From VRUE01 sp044867925 (lineage in GTDB: Bacteria; Actinomycetota; Thermoleophilia; Solirubrobacterales; 70-9), in contig JBIOVV010000008.1 in assembly GCA_044867925.1 (NCBI GenBank), positions 83,550 to 147,549 of the forward strand: a stretch of 64,000 nucleotides of DNA, in the 5' to 3' direction. This document shows, one piece after another, positions 8,435 through 17,137 of the stretch; position 1 is the stretch's first letter, and each line of letters starts with the position of its first letter. The notes under the pieces were generated by a model. It did not search any database, was not told where the DNA came from, and saw nothing but the letters and a program-made list of their open reading frames with translations. Made by a program: the position numbers and the translations under genes.

Positions 8435-10381
8435 TTGAGTCACCCGGAAGAGCCGACCGGACTGGGCGTCGGTTCTACTTTTGAGCAGCTTTTGGAGGCA
8501 GCTCCCGACGCAATTGTCGGCGTAGATGAGAGCGGCCAAATCGTCCTGGTCAACAGCCAGACGGAGACCTTGTTCGGATACGCCCGTGAGGATCTCCTCG
8601 GTGAGCTGGTCGAGGTGCTGGTGCCTGTGCGCTTTCGCGCCGCCCACCCAAAACACCGGGCCGCCTACTTTGCCGAGCCGCGCACCCGTCCGATGGGAGC
8701 CGGCCTGGATCTCTACGGCCTGCGGCGCGATGGCAGCGAGTTTCCGGCAGAGATTTCCCTCTCCTCGATCGAGACCGAATCTGGCCGACTGGCAACGGCG
8801 GCGATTCGCGACGTCACTCAACACCGGGCTGCAGAGCGCAAGTTCGAACAATTCCTGGAGTTTGCGCCCGATGCGATCGTCGGGATCTCCTCCGACGGAT
8901 CGATCGCTCTCGTCAACCAACAGACCGAGTCTCTGTTCGGCTACCGCCGCGAGGAGCTGATCGGCCAGTCGATCGAGATCCTCATTCCGCGCCGTTTCCG
9001 CGAGGCCCATCCCGGCTATAGAGAGCGCTATTTCGAGGAGCCGCGCACTCGGGCGATGGGAGCCGGGGTCGAACTGTTTGCGGTCCGCAAGGACGGCACC
9101 GAGCTACCGGTGGAGATCAGCCTTTCAAGCATCGAAACCGAGGACGGCATCCTCGCCACCGCGGCTGTTCGCGACATCAGCGATCGCGCCGAAAGCGAGC
9201 GAGAGAGGGCGCTGCAGGAGCAGCTCGATCAGTCACGGCGCCTGGAGAGCGTCGGCCAGCTCGCTGGTGGGATCGCCCACGACTTCAACAACATTCTCGG
9301 GGTGATCATGAACTATGCGGAGTTCGTCAACGACGAGCTTCCATCGGGTTCGAAGACGTCCGAAGACGTGGAGGAGATTCGTCGCGCCGCCGAGCGCGCC
9401 GCCGCCCTCACCCGCCAGCTCTTGATTTTCAGCCGGCGCGAGGTCGTCCAGCCGGAGCTGCTCGATCTGCGCAAGGTCGTCTCCCAACTGGAGAACCTGC
9501 TGCACCGGGCGCTTGGAGAGCGCGTGGAGTTGCAGACGCGCTTTGCCGAGGACGTCGCGGCGGTCGAAGCCGATCCTGGCCAGATCGAGCAGGTGCTCGT
9601 CAACCTCGCCGTCAATGCGCGCGACGCGATGCCCGACGGCGGGCGTCTCCTGATCGAGGTCGAGAACGCCGAGCTCGACGAGGAGTACGCCTATATGCAT
9701 CCCAACACCAAGGAGGGTTCCTACGTTCGCCTGAAGGTGAGCGATACCGGCATCGGAATGGATGGGGAGACCATCGAGCGTGCCTTCGAGCCCTTTTTCA
9801 CCACCAAGGGAAAGGGCGAAGGGACCGGCCTCGGCCTCGCCACCGTCTATGGGATTGTCACCGGAGCGAGTGGCCGAGTGGACATCTACTCGGAGCCGGG
9901 CATGGGGACGACGATCAAGGTTCACCTGCCTGCGAGTTCCGCCGCTCCCAGTCCCGGCAGGGATGGGGCCAAGGAGCGGCCAGAGGGCAACGGTGAGGTC
10001 GTCTTGGTGGTCGAGGACGAGGCCGACGTGCGACGGATGGCCGAGCGCATTCTCAGCAAGGGGGGCTACTCGGTGATCGGCACCAGCGGCGGCGAGGAGG
10101 CGCTCGAGGTTTGCAGGAGGGCCGGCCAGACGATCGATCTGCTCCTCACCGACGTGATCATGCCCGGGATGCTCGGCACCGAGCTGGTCGAGCAGGTCAA
10201 GCCGATTCGTCCGGGCGTAGGGGTGATCTTCATGTCGGGCTACAGCCACGACGTCCTGGCACCCCAGGCGCTGGCCGAGCAGGGCGGGACCGCCTTCGTC
10301 GAGAAGCCCTTCAGCTCCAGCGTGCTGTTGCAAGTGGTCCGCGGCTTGCTCGATGCGCCCGCGAGCGAGAAGGCCCAATGA
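8435..10381 (+). CDS. Hybrid sensor histidine kinase (PAS-PAS-HisKA-HATPase-REC)
   Basis: 648 residues. The start is TTG at 8435, fixed by a GGAGG six bases upstream. There are two PAS domains (~12-125 and ~140-250), near duplicates that share SLSSIETE.G.LATAA.RD. The HisKA phospho-acceptor is in GGIAHDFNNIL (~285), the HATPase has DTGIGM and KGEGTGLGLATV (~435-470), and the receiver has Asp in LLTDVIMPG (~570). No transmembrane segment is seen, so it is a cytosolic sensor, perhaps of redox, light or a small molecule through PAS. Its stop overlaps the next start (ATGA), which links it to the HD-GYP protein. Confidence 0.92.
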   Translation: MSHPEEPTGLGVGSTFEQLLEAAPDAIVGVDESGQIVLVNSQTETLFGYAREDLLGELVEVLVPVRFRAAHPKHRAAYFAEPRTRPMGAGLDLYGLRRDGSEFPAEISLSSIETESGRLATAAIRDVTQHRAAERKFEQFLEFAPDAIVGISSDGSIALVNQQTESLFGYRREELIGQSIEILIPRRFREAHPGYRERYFEEPRTRAMGAGVELFAVRKDGTELPVEISLSSIETEDGILATAAVRDISDRAESERERALQEQLDQSRRLESVGQLAGGIAHDFNNILGVIMNYAEFVNDELPSGSKTSEDVEEIRRAAERAAALTRQLLIFSRREVVQPELLDLRKVVSQLENLLHRALGERVELQTRFAEDVAAVEADPGQIEQVLVNLAVNARDAMPDGGRLLIEVENAELDEEYAYMHPNTKEGSYVRLKVSDTGIGMDGETIERAFEPFFTTKGKGEGTGLGLATVYGIVTGASGRVDIYSEPGMGTTIKVHLPASSAAPSPGRDGAKERPEGNGEVVLVVEDEADVRRMAERILSKGGYSVIGTSGGEEALEVCRRAGQTIDLLLTDVIMPGMLGTELVEQVKPIRPGVGVIFMSGYSHDVLAPQALAEQGGTAFVEKPFSSSVLLQVVRGLLDAPASEKAQ

Positions 10382-11829
10382 CGCCCGAGCCCGAGCGGAA
10401 AAAATCGCGGGCTGGGCCGAACGGTCGAAATGAGCACGAGAGCGCCCGCATTCTTGCCACCGACGATCGGCCCGAGATCCTGCGGCTGATCGACCGTTCG
10501 CTGGGCGAGCGCTATTCCTGTGAGTTCGCGGGCAGCGTCGTAGAGGCTCGCGAAAAGCTGACACAGAACGGAGCTTTTGACCTGGCTCTCTGCGATATCC
10601 AGATGCCGGGCGAGTCAGGCCTCGTCCTGGTTGAGGAGATTGCCCGCGAGCACCCGGACACCGCGATCGTCCTCGTCACCGGGGTGGACGACCCCGATGT
10701 CGCCAGGAGCGCCTTCGAGATGGGCGCGCACGGCTACCTGGTCAAGCCGTTCTGGCCCGGTCAGCTGTCGATCACGGCGATGAACGCGCTGCGCCAGCGC
10801 GAGTTGGAAATCGCCCAGCGGGCTTACAACAAAGCCCTCGAGGATCGGCTTCAGGTCCTGATGGACCGGGCCCCGGTCCCGATCTACATCAAGGACAGCG
10901 ATCGACGCTACCTGCTGGCCAACCATGTCGCTCACCAGGTGGCGGGCCTGCGGGCCGGCGAGCTGATCGGCCTCAGGGACATCGACATCATGTCGGCCGA
11001 GGCCGAGCAGCAGGTCGCCGAGACCGACCGCTTGGTACTCGACCGAGGCGGGACCTATGAGGCAGAGGAGACTCTGCAGGTCGGCGATGAGATGCGGACC
11101 TTCTTCACCGTCAAGTTTCCCTATGTTGATGACCAAGGGGAGATCGCGGGTATCTCCGGGATCTCGACTGACATTACGGACAAAAAGCGAGCAGAGACGC
11201 TTGCGGCGCAGCTTGCCAGGGAGCAGGAGTGGGCGATCGAGGAGTTGCGCGTATCCCGTCAGGAGACCGTCGAGCGCCTGGCAAAGGCGCTCGAGATGCA
11301 CGATGCGGAGACCGGCAGGCACGTCAACCGGATGGCGGCGATCGCCGCGTTTCTCGCCGGCAAGGTAGGGCTGGACGGCGATCGGGTGTTGCTGTTGCGC
11401 ACGGCGGCACCGATGCACGATGTCGGCAAGGTCGCGACCCCCGACGGCATCCTGCAGAAGGCCGGCGCGCTCACCTCGGAGGAGCGCGAGGAGATGGAGC
11501 GCCACACCACGGTCGGCCACCAGATCCTGGCCGACTCCGAAAGCGAGCTGCTGGAGCTCGCGGCGACGATCGCGCTCACCCATCACGAGCGCTGGGACGG
11601 TGGCGGCTACCCGCAGGGCCTCGCCGGCGAGGAGATCCCGATCGAGGGCCGGATCACGGCGGTCGCCGATGTCTTCGATGCGCTGCTCAGCGACCGCTGC
11701 TACCGCTCTGCGCTCTCGGTCGAGGATGCAGTGGAAGTCATCCGGCAGGGGCGGGGCACGCACTTCGACCCGCAGGTCGTGGATGCACTGCTCGCCAACC
11801 TCGAGGCGGCGCTTACGCTCCGTGGCTAG
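10378..11829 (+). CDS. REC-PAS-HD-GYP response regulator, probable cyclic-di-GMP phosphodiesterase
   Basis: 483 residues from the ATG that overlaps the kinase stop by 4 nt. The receiver (~25-140) has Asp in LALCDIQMPG and Lys in YLVKPFW; the PAS domain (~155-270) begins LMDRAPVPIYIKD. The HD-GYP domain (~295-475) has MHDVGK, HHERWDGGGYP and VADVFDAL. HD-GYP enzymes hydrolyse cyclic-di-GMP. The kinase's receiver and this receiver suggest a phosphorelay that ends in control of cyclic-di-GMP. A large stem-loop starts at its stop codon. Confidence 0.9.
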   Translation: MTPEPERKKSRAGPNGRNEHESARILATDDRPEILRLIDRSLGERYSCEFAGSVVEAREKLTQNGAFDLALCDIQMPGESGLVLVEEIAREHPDTAIVLVTGVDDPDVARSAFEMGAHGYLVKPFWPGQLSITAMNALRQRELEIAQRAYNKALEDRLQVLMDRAPVPIYIKDSDRRYLLANHVAHQVAGLRAGELIGLRDIDIMSAEAEQQVAETDRLVLDRGGTYEAEETLQVGDEMRTFFTVKFPYVDDQGEIAGISGISTDITDKKRAETLAAQLAREQEWAIEELRVSRQETVERLAKALEMHDAETGRHVNRMAAIAAFLAGKVGLDGDRVLLLRTAAPMHDVGKVATPDGILQKAGALTSEEREEMERHTTVGHQILADSESELLELAATIALTHHERWDGGGYPQGLAGEEIPIEGRITAVADVFDALLSDRCYRSALSVEDAVEVIRQGRGTHFDPQVVDALLANLEAALTLRG

Positions 11830-11897
11830 GCAAGAGCCCCGCCACCGACTCGCGAGACCTTTGGTCGCCGCGAACGTGGTGGCGGGGTGCTCTTGCC
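11829..11897 (+). repeat. Long stem-loop at the stop codon of the HD-GYP gene
   Basis: Left arm 11829-11846 (ggcaagagccccgccacc) pairs with right arm 11878-11897 through 18 bp with one 2-nt bulge. The 31-nt centre can form a small gacc-ttt-ggtc hairpin. There is no T tract, so an intrinsic terminator of the classical kind is not supported; an RNA-stabilising 3' structure or a palindromic repeat unit is possible. Confidence 0.55.
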
Positions 11898-12040
11898 CGT
11901 TGCCGTCCAGAGGGAAGACGGCGGAGTCGGCAAGCGGGGAGGGGAGGAGCCGCATCGCCGGTGGGAAGGAGATGACCGCAAGCAGAGCGCTGAGCTGTCG
12001 CGTGTTTGACTTGGTTGTTTGGCCTCATGGTCATGCTTGC

Positions 12041-12067
12041 GGTCATGCCACGGGTATCGGCATGACC
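12041..12067 (+). promoter_or_regulatory. Perfect 9-bp inverted repeat, probable operator
   Basis: GGTCATGCC and GGCATGACC flank a 9-bp spacer. A partial extra half-site (ggtcatgc) lies just upstream at 12029-12036. Spacing and length suit a TetR- or GntR-type dimer. It lies 107 bp upstream of the acyl-CoA dehydrogenase start. No regulator gene is adjacent. Confidence 0.5.
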
Positions 12068-12102
12068 CAGGCTTCCTGAAGCGGATTCAGGCTTCTTGAG
12101 GC
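12068..12102 (+). promoter_or_regulatory. Two tandem 15-bp sites spaced exactly 20 bp
   Basis: CAGGCTTCcTGAaGC at 12068-12082 and CAGGCTTCtTGAgGC at 12088-12102 differ at two positions. Each holds an internal GCTTC-2-GA(A/G)GC dyad. The 20-bp step is close to two helical turns, so two bound dimers would sit on the same face of the DNA. A role in control of the downstream acyl-CoA dehydrogenase is inferred. Confidence 0.4.
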
Positions 12103-12173
12103 AATCTGGAGATTCGGAGACAGCTGCGGCGGTGGGGGCGCCCATGTGGGTAAGGTCTCGCGCCCAGCGAGGC

Positions 12174-13331
12174 ATGAGCACCGGCACCGACATCTACTCG
12201 ATCCCCCAGGATCTGCTCGACTTTCGCGAGACGATCGGGCGGATCGCCCGCGAGCGGATCGCGCCGCGGGCGGCTGAAATCGATGAGAAGTCCGAATACC
12301 CGCGGGACGTGCGGGAGCTGCTGGCCGAGCACGACATCCTCGCTCTGCCCTTCGAGGAGGAGCACGGGGGGACGGGCACGGGGACGCTGATGCTGCAGAT
12401 GGCGGTCGAGGAGATCGCCAAGGCCTGCGCCTCCAGCGCCCTGATCCTGATGGTGCAGGAGCTCGGCTCGCTGCCGATCCGGCTCTTCGGCAGCGACGAG
12501 CTGAAGCGGCGGGTCCTGCCGCGCTGCGCCGCCGGCGAGTGGACGCCGGCCTTCGCGCTGTCCGAGCCGGAGGCCGGCTCGGACCCGGCGGCGATGCGCA
12601 CCCACGCTGAGCTCGATGGCGACGAATGGGTCATCAACGGCGCCAAGAACTGGATCAGCAACGCGGGTGTCGCCGATTTCTACGTCGTCTTCGCCGTCAC
12701 CGATCGCGAAAAGCGACGGATCACCGCCTTCATGGTCGAGGCCGACCGGCCCGGCTTCTCGATCGGCAAGCTCGAGCACAAGCTCGGCATCCGCGGCTCG
12801 CCGACCGGCTCGCCCGTCTTCGACGACGTGCGGGTGCCGGCGGAGAACGTGATCGGCGAGGTCGGGCGCGGGCTCGGCGTCGCCCTCGGCACTCTGGAAA
12901 GGACGCGGCTCGGCGCCGCGGCGCAGGCGGTCGGGATCGCCCAGGGGGCGACCGACTACGCGACCACCTACGCCTCCGAGCGTGTCGCCTTCGGCAAGCC
13001 GATCCTCGACCTGCAGGCGATCCAGTTCAAGCTGGCCGAGATGGAGACCGGCACCGCCGCCGCGCGCGAGCTGCTCTACAAGGCCTGCGCGATGGCCGAT
13101 CGCGACGACCCCGGCCTCGCCAAGCACACCTCGATGGCGAAGCTGTTCGCCTCCGACAACGCGATGCGGGTCACGGTCGAGGCGATCCAGGTTCTCGGTG
13201 GCTACGGCTACGTCAAGGAGTACCCGGTCGAGCGGATGATGCGCGACGCCAAGATCACCCAGATCTACGAGGGCACCAACGAGATCCAGCGCGTGGTCAT
13301 CTCACGCGCGATGGACCCGCGGCGGCGCTGA
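12174..13331 (+). CDS. Acyl-CoA dehydrogenase
   Basis: 385 residues from ATG at 12174, typical of the family. The FAD/substrate signatures are SEPEAGSDPAAMRT (~125-140) and the C-terminal QVLGGYGYVKEYPVERMMRDAKI followed by YEGTNEIQ, where the Glu is the usual catalytic base. The enzyme oxidises acyl-CoA to enoyl-CoA and passes electrons to ETF; short- or medium-chain specificity is likely but not fixed by sequence. It stands alone, with an elaborate upstream regulatory region. Confidence 0.92.
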   Translation: MSTGTDIYSIPQDLLDFRETIGRIARERIAPRAAEIDEKSEYPRDVRELLAEHDILALPFEEEHGGTGTGTLMLQMAVEEIAKACASSALILMVQELGSLPIRLFGSDELKRRVLPRCAAGEWTPAFALSEPEAGSDPAAMRTHAELDGDEWVINGAKNWISNAGVADFYVVFAVTDREKRRITAFMVEADRPGFSIGKLEHKLGIRGSPTGSPVFDDVRVPAENVIGEVGRGLGVALGTLERTRLGAAAQAVGIAQGATDYATTYASERVAFGKPILDLQAIQFKLAEMETGTAAARELLYKACAMADRDDPGLAKHTSMAKLFASDNAMRVTVEAIQVLGGYGYVKEYPVERMMRDAKITQIYEGTNEIQRVVISRAMDPRRR

Positions 13332-13446
13332 GCGCTTCGAGCTGATCTCGCCGGGGTCGCCGGTCGTTTTCGCCGGCTTGGCGCGGGTAAGAGTTCGAGG
13401 AGTGGCTTCAGCCCGAATCCCTGCGGACCGAGAAGGAGGTCTTTCG

Positions 13447-14025
13447 ATGTCTGACCGGTTGAGAGGCAAGAGAATCGCCGTCCTCGTCGCCAACGAGGGC
13501 GTCGAGCAGGTCGAGCTGACCGAGCCGCTTGCGGCGGTACGCGAGGCAGGCGCCGAGGTGGACCTGCTCGCCCCGGAAGCGGGTGAGGTCCAAGCCTTCA
13601 ATCACCTCGACAAGGGCGACACGTTCAGTGTCGACAAGGCGGTCGGCGACGTGGACGCGGCCGACTACGACGGGCTCGTCCTGCCCGGCGGGGTTGCCAA
13701 CCCGGACCAGCTGCGCACGCAAGAGGACGCGGTTGCCTTCGTCCGGGCTTTCTTCGGCGCCGGCAAGCCGGTGGGCGCAATTTGCCACGCGCCCTGGACC
13801 CTGGTCGAGGCGGGGGTGGTCGACGGCCGCACCGTCACCTCTTGGCCGAGCCTGCAGACGGATCTGCGCAACGCCGGCGCCAGTTGGGTCGACGAGGAGG
13901 TTCACGTCGACCAGGGGCTGGTCACCAGCCGCAAGCCCGACGACCTCCCGGCATTCAACGCGAAGATCGTCGAGGAGTTCGCCGAGGGAGTGCACGAGGG
14001 CCAGAAGGAAAGCGCCGCGGCCTGA
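13447..14025 (+). CDS. DJ-1/PfpI family protein (type 1 glutamine amidotransferase fold)
   Basis: 192 residues; ATG at 13447 is preceded by a near-perfect AAGGAGGT. The nucleophile elbow is GAICHAPWTL (Cys ~112, adjacent His), with VLPGGVANPDQ earlier, as in PfpI/YhbO. Members act as protein or nucleotide deglycases, glyoxalases or general stress proteins; the substrate is not certain. 35 bp downstream is a small basic protein gene, probably in the same transcript, and both look like stress genes. Confidence 0.88.
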   Translation: MSDRLRGKRIAVLVANEGVEQVELTEPLAAVREAGAEVDLLAPEAGEVQAFNHLDKGDTFSVDKAVGDVDAADYDGLVLPGGVANPDQLRTQEDAVAFVRAFFGAGKPVGAICHAPWTLVEAGVVDGRTVTSWPSLQTDLRNAGASWVDEEVHVDQGLVTSRKPDDLPAFNAKIVEEFAEGVHEGQKESAAA

Positions 14026-14060
14026 GCGCTCGGCCTGCGCAACGGCGAAAGGAGAGAAAG

Positions 14061-14399
14061 ATGCCGCCACGCGGAGTGAAAAAAGGAAGCAAGCGGGATC
14101 GTCAGTACGAGCACATCAAGCAGAGCGAGAAGCAGGCGGGGCGTTCGACCAAACGAGCCGAGGAGATCGCCGCGCGAGCCGTCAACAAGGAAAAGGCGCG
14201 TTCGGGGGAATCGAAGACCGCTTCTCGCAGCTCGACCAGCGGGCGCTCGGCCAGCGCCCGCGGGGGCAAGCAGTCGGGCAAGGGCCCTGGCGGCCGCACC
14301 CGCGAGCAGCTCTACAACGACGCCAAGAAGCTCGGGGTGGAGGGTCGCTCGAAGATGAGCAAGAAAGAGCTTCAGCACGCCGTCGCGGGGGCGAGCTGA
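14061..14399 (+). CDS. Small basic Rho_N/SAP-like protein
   Basis: 112 residues with AAAGGAGAG upstream. The N-terminus is highly basic (MPPRGVKKGSKRDRQYEHIK), the middle is a low-complexity Ser/Arg/Gly linker, and the C-terminus (GRTREQLYNDAKKLGVEGRS then KMSKKELQHAV) resembles the Rho termination factor N-terminal fold. Actinobacterial relatives are often labelled plasmid stabilisation proteins, but I see no toxin partner. A nucleic-acid-binding stress role is inferred. Confidence 0.7.
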   Translation: MPPRGVKKGSKRDRQYEHIKQSEKQAGRSTKRAEEIAARAVNKEKARSGESKTASRSSTSGRSASARGGKQSGKGPGGRTREQLYNDAKKLGVEGRSKMSKKELQHAVAGAS

Positions 14400-14541
14400 G
14401 CGGCTCAGGCGTGCTTGCGCCCGACCGCGAGCAGGTATGCCCCGCTCGGGCAGTTGGGCCTGACGAGCGTCATCGGTCTGCGTTTCAGCCCCTGGAGCGA
14501 ATCGATTTCCGCCACGACGAGTTGAAGGAGAGGTGACCGCG

Positions 14542-15423
14542 ATGCCGCGTTTCAAGCCCAACCGACCGTCCGTCAAGCGGGGGAGCCATTACGTGTGGCC
14601 GCTGGTGGCAGTGTCGGCCTTGACGCTCTGCTTTGCCGGCGTTGGCGCGGCGGCCAAGCCCGGCTCGGCCGACTTGGCGATCACCAAGGGCGACAGCCCC
14701 GATCCGGTCAACGTCGGGTCCTCCCTCACCTACACGGTGCAGGTGCAGAACCTCGGGCCCGACCCGGCGAGCGGCGTGACCATCACCGACCAGCTTCCGA
14801 AGGGCGTCGACTTCGTCTCCGCCACCGCCAGCTCAGGCCAGTGCACTCGCAGCGGCGCGAAAGTCACCTGTGCACTGGGCGGGCTGCGCGCCCCCACGGT
14901 CAACTATGGCCCGCCGCCGACGGTGACTCTCACCGTGATCCCTCGCAGGGTCGGGACGATCACCAACAGGGCCTCGGTGAGGGGGGAGCAGAAGGACCCG
15001 GTGGGCGCCAACGACAAAGCCGTCGCGACGACCAGCGTCGTCGGCCCGGCACCGACCTGCCGCGGCGTAGCGGTGACGATCGCTGGGACCGCCGGCCGCG
15101 ACACCATCGTCGGCACCGGGTCCCGCGACGTGATCGCCACCTTCGCCGGAGCCGACACCGTCTTCTCCCTCGGCGGCCGCGACCTGGTTTGTGCGGGGAG
15201 GGGCGGCGACTACGTCGGCGGTGGGACCGCCGCGGACCGCGTCTTCGGTGGGGCGGGCGGCGATCGCCTGCTCGGCCGTGGCGGCCCGGACGTCTTGAAG
15301 GGCGGCCCCGGTCGCGACTCCCTCAAGGGCAACCGCGGCGGCGATCGCCTGCGCGGCGGGCCCGGCTTCGACCGCTGTCGCGGCGGCGCCGGGTTGGACA
15401 CGGCGCGGGGGTGCGAGCGGTAG
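14542..15423 (+). CDS. Secreted DUF11 and RTX-like repeat protein
   Basis: 293 residues. ATG at 14542 fits the AAGGAG at 14525-14530 better than the in-frame GTG at 14533. An N-terminal signal or anchor segment (VWPLVAVSALTLCFAGVGAAA) leads into a DUF11 domain (~35-155; PDPVNVGSSLTYTVQVQNLG), then glycine/aspartate nonapeptide repeats of the GGxGxDxL type (~175-290). Four Cys are near the ends of the repeat region. Such repeats bind calcium and stabilise exported proteins. No type I secretion genes are adjacent; Sec export is more likely in this lineage. Confidence 0.75.
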   Translation: MPRFKPNRPSVKRGSHYVWPLVAVSALTLCFAGVGAAAKPGSADLAITKGDSPDPVNVGSSLTYTVQVQNLGPDPASGVTITDQLPKGVDFVSATASSGQCTRSGAKVTCALGGLRAPTVNYGPPPTVTLTVIPRRVGTITNRASVRGEQKDPVGANDKAVATTSVVGPAPTCRGVAVTIAGTAGRDTIVGTGSRDVIATFAGADTVFSLGGRDLVCAGRGGDYVGGGTAADRVFGGAGGDRLLGRGGPDVLKGGPGRDSLKGNRGGDRLRGGPGFDRCRGGAGLDTARGCER

Positions 15424-15435
15424 GCAAGGTCAGCG

Positions 15436-16311
15436 TCAGTCGCGGTCTTTCTCCCGGCGGGTCGGCCCGCCGGGATGGGTGATGCGTTCCGCCTGTTCGC
15501 GGACTTCGGCCCCCGCCTCCCTGGTCGCGGCGACGGCCTCGTCGCTCACCGCCGCCAGTCCCTCGCTCGGCTTGCCGCCGACGATGTCGCGGAAGGCTTC
15601 CTTGAAGCGCTCGGTGCGGCGCTCCGGAGCGAAGCGGGCCTCCGCCTTGGCCTGCTTCTTCGGGCGCCGCTCGCCGTAGCGGTAGCGGGCCCAGGCCGAG
15701 TGCGGCTTGCCGATCCGGCCGGCGCCGTAGAAGGCGATCGGGGCGACGAAGATGCCGATCGTGCCGTGCAGGGCGCGTCCCTTGGCGAAGCAGATCGCCA
15801 CGCAGCTGAAAGCGAAGACGGTGAGGACGATGCTGGTGATCAGCGCCTCGGTCGAGCTCGAGTCGATCGCCATCGGGCTGATCCCGAGCACGATCAGCAG
15901 CATCAACGAGGCGGCGATCACGGTGGCGTCGATCGAGCTGCGGCCCTCTTTCTCCCAATAGACGTCCTCGAGGTGCACCCAGAGCGCGAACTCGTCGATC
16001 GTCAGGCCGATGCCGACGCCGAAGAGGAGCGCGCAGATCTCGGCGTAGGGAGTGCGGCCGTCGGCGACGAAGCCGAGCGTCCCGGCGGCCATCATCGTGA
16101 CGATCCCGAAGACGAGATGGTGGACGTGGACGCCGCTTTCGCTTTCGATGTTGCCCGGCCACCAGGAGATGCTTTCGCTGCGGATGATCCGCGTGCTCAT
16201 GCGGATGAAGGCGAATGAGCCGAGAAAGCCGACGAGGACGAGGAAGACCGCCTGCTCGTGGTGGTCTTCGAGATTGCTCCAGAAGTCGGAGAGGATCGAT
16301 GCGGTGACCAT
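15436..16311 (-). CDS. Integral membrane protein of unknown function
   Basis: 291 residues with about six hydrophobic segments in the first 200 and a charged cytosolic tail. It contains a His cluster (GVHVHHLVFG, ~62-71) and an acidic/aromatic motif (LTIDEFALWVHLEDVYW) reminiscent of metal or heme sites. Homologous-looking proteins are widespread in actinobacteria without a known role. It ends 13 bp from the convergent DUF11 gene and starts 24 bp from the divergent fusion gene, so promoters overlap. Confidence 0.65.
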   Translation of the reverse strand: MVTASILSDFWSNLEDHHEQAVFLVLVGFLGSFAFIRMSTRIIRSESISWWPGNIESESGVHVHHLVFGIVTMMAAGTLGFVADGRTPYAEICALLFGVGIGLTIDEFALWVHLEDVYWEKEGRSSIDATVIAASLMLLIVLGISPMAIDSSSTEALITSIVLTVFAFSCVAICFAKGRALHGTIGIFVAPIAFYGAGRIGKPHSAWARYRYGERRPKKQAKAEARFAPERRTERFKEAFRDIVGGKPSEGLAAVSDEAVAATREAGAEVREQAERITHPGGPTRREKDRD

Positions 16312-16334
16312 GCGAGGAGTCGAGTCTAAGCTGC

Positions 16335-17108
16335 GTGGCCATGGCCGAGCGAGGGCGGAAGCGGCAGATGGCGGTGCGCGCGGTCGTGCGGGGAAGGGTG
16401 CAGGGCATCGGCTTCCGCGAGGCGACGGTGCGCGATGCCCAGCGCCTGGGCGTGATGGGCTGGGTCCGCAACGAGGACGACGGCAGCGTGCGCGTCCATG
16501 CCGAGGGTCCCCAGCAGGCGGTCGAGGAGCTGGTGGGGTTCCTCGATGGCGGGCCGCCCGGCGCTCGGGTGACCGGTGTGGAGATCGAGAAGCTGAAGGT
16601 CGAAGGCCATGAGCAGTTCGCGATCCGCGGCGTCAGCGCCGGTGCGTTCGTCGTCCAGGAGCACGCCGCCACCGCGCATCACTTCGACCTTCGCCTCGAG
16701 GTCGACGGCGCGATGCGCTCGTGGGCCGTGCCCAAGGGCCCGGCGATGGACCCGGCGGTCAAACGGCTCGCGGTCGAGGTCGGGGACCACGCGATCTCGC
16801 ACAACGAGTTCGAGGGAGCGACCGATGGCGGCGGCGTGATCGTCTGGGACCGCGGGACCTACGAGCAGGGCGGCCGGGTGCCCTGGCCCGAGGCGCTGGA
16901 GCGGGGCCACGCCGTCTTCGTCCTGCACGGCGAGAAGCTCAGCGGCGGCTTCGCCCTGCAGCGCACCCGCGCCGGCGAGAAGCCCCGGTGGCTGCTGATC
17001 AAGCGGCGCGACGAGCAGGCGCGGCCGGGCTATGACGTGGTCGCCGAGCAGCCGCGGTCCGTGCTCAGCGAAAGCACCCTCGAGGAGCTCCTGAAAAATA
17101 CAAAATAA
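16335..17108 (+). CDS. Acylphosphatase fused to a LigD-type 3'-phosphoesterase domain
   Basis: 257 residues from GTG at 16335 (ATG at 16341 is also possible). Residues ~12-100 form an acylphosphatase: RGRVQGIGFRE with the catalytic Arg, and GWVRNEDDGSV with the catalytic Asn. Residues ~105-255 form the phosphoesterase (PE) module of LigD: QEHAATAHHFDLRLEVDG keeps the two His, Asp and Arg metal/phosphate ligands, followed by SWAVPKGP, GDH and FEG. The Tyr found after the DH motif in the Pseudomonas enzyme appears as His here. PE removes 3'-phosphates and ribonucleotides from DNA ends for end joining. No polymerase or ligase domain is attached. The fusion is unusual; its joint role is unknown. 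Confidence 0.85.
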   Translation: MAMAERGRKRQMAVRAVVRGRVQGIGFREATVRDAQRLGVMGWVRNEDDGSVRVHAEGPQQAVEELVGFLDGGPPGARVTGVEIEKLKVEGHEQFAIRGVSAGAFVVQEHAATAHHFDLRLEVDGAMRSWAVPKGPAMDPAVKRLAVEVGDHAISHNEFEGATDGGGVIVWDRGTYEQGGRVPWPEALERGHAVFVLHGEKLSGGFALQRTRAGEKPRWLLIKRRDEQARPGYDVVAEQPRSVLSESTLEELLKNTK

Positions 17109-17120
17109 AATTCGATTGCT

Positions 17121-17132
17121 GCTATCAATAGC
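17121..17132 (+). promoter_or_regulatory. Palindrome overlapping a -10 box at a probably leaderless ABC gene
   Basis: GCTAT-ca-ATAGC is a 5-2-5 dyad containing TATCAAT, in an A/T-rich 30-bp gap unlike the flanking genes. A -10 here would place transcription start at about the GTG at 17138, which has no Shine-Dalgarno. A leaderless, repressible promoter is inferred. Confidence 0.35.
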
Positions 17133-17137
17133 GAGCG

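Larger units (their letters stand above)
11830..12173. other. 344-bp intergenic region with stacked inverted repeats, no gene seen
   Basis: Between the HD-GYP and acyl-CoA dehydrogenase genes. It contains the stem-loop at its left end, a TTGACT hexamer at 12006, a 9-9-9 inverted repeat at 12041-12067 and two tandem 15-bp sites at 12068-12102. I see no coding frame with a ribosome site. Confidence 0.6.

Noticed and set aside
14542..15423. RTX repeats as evidence of a toxin
   Set aside because: The repeats are few and degenerate, there is a Sec-type N-terminus and DUF11 domain, and no acyltransferase or type I secretion genes are near.
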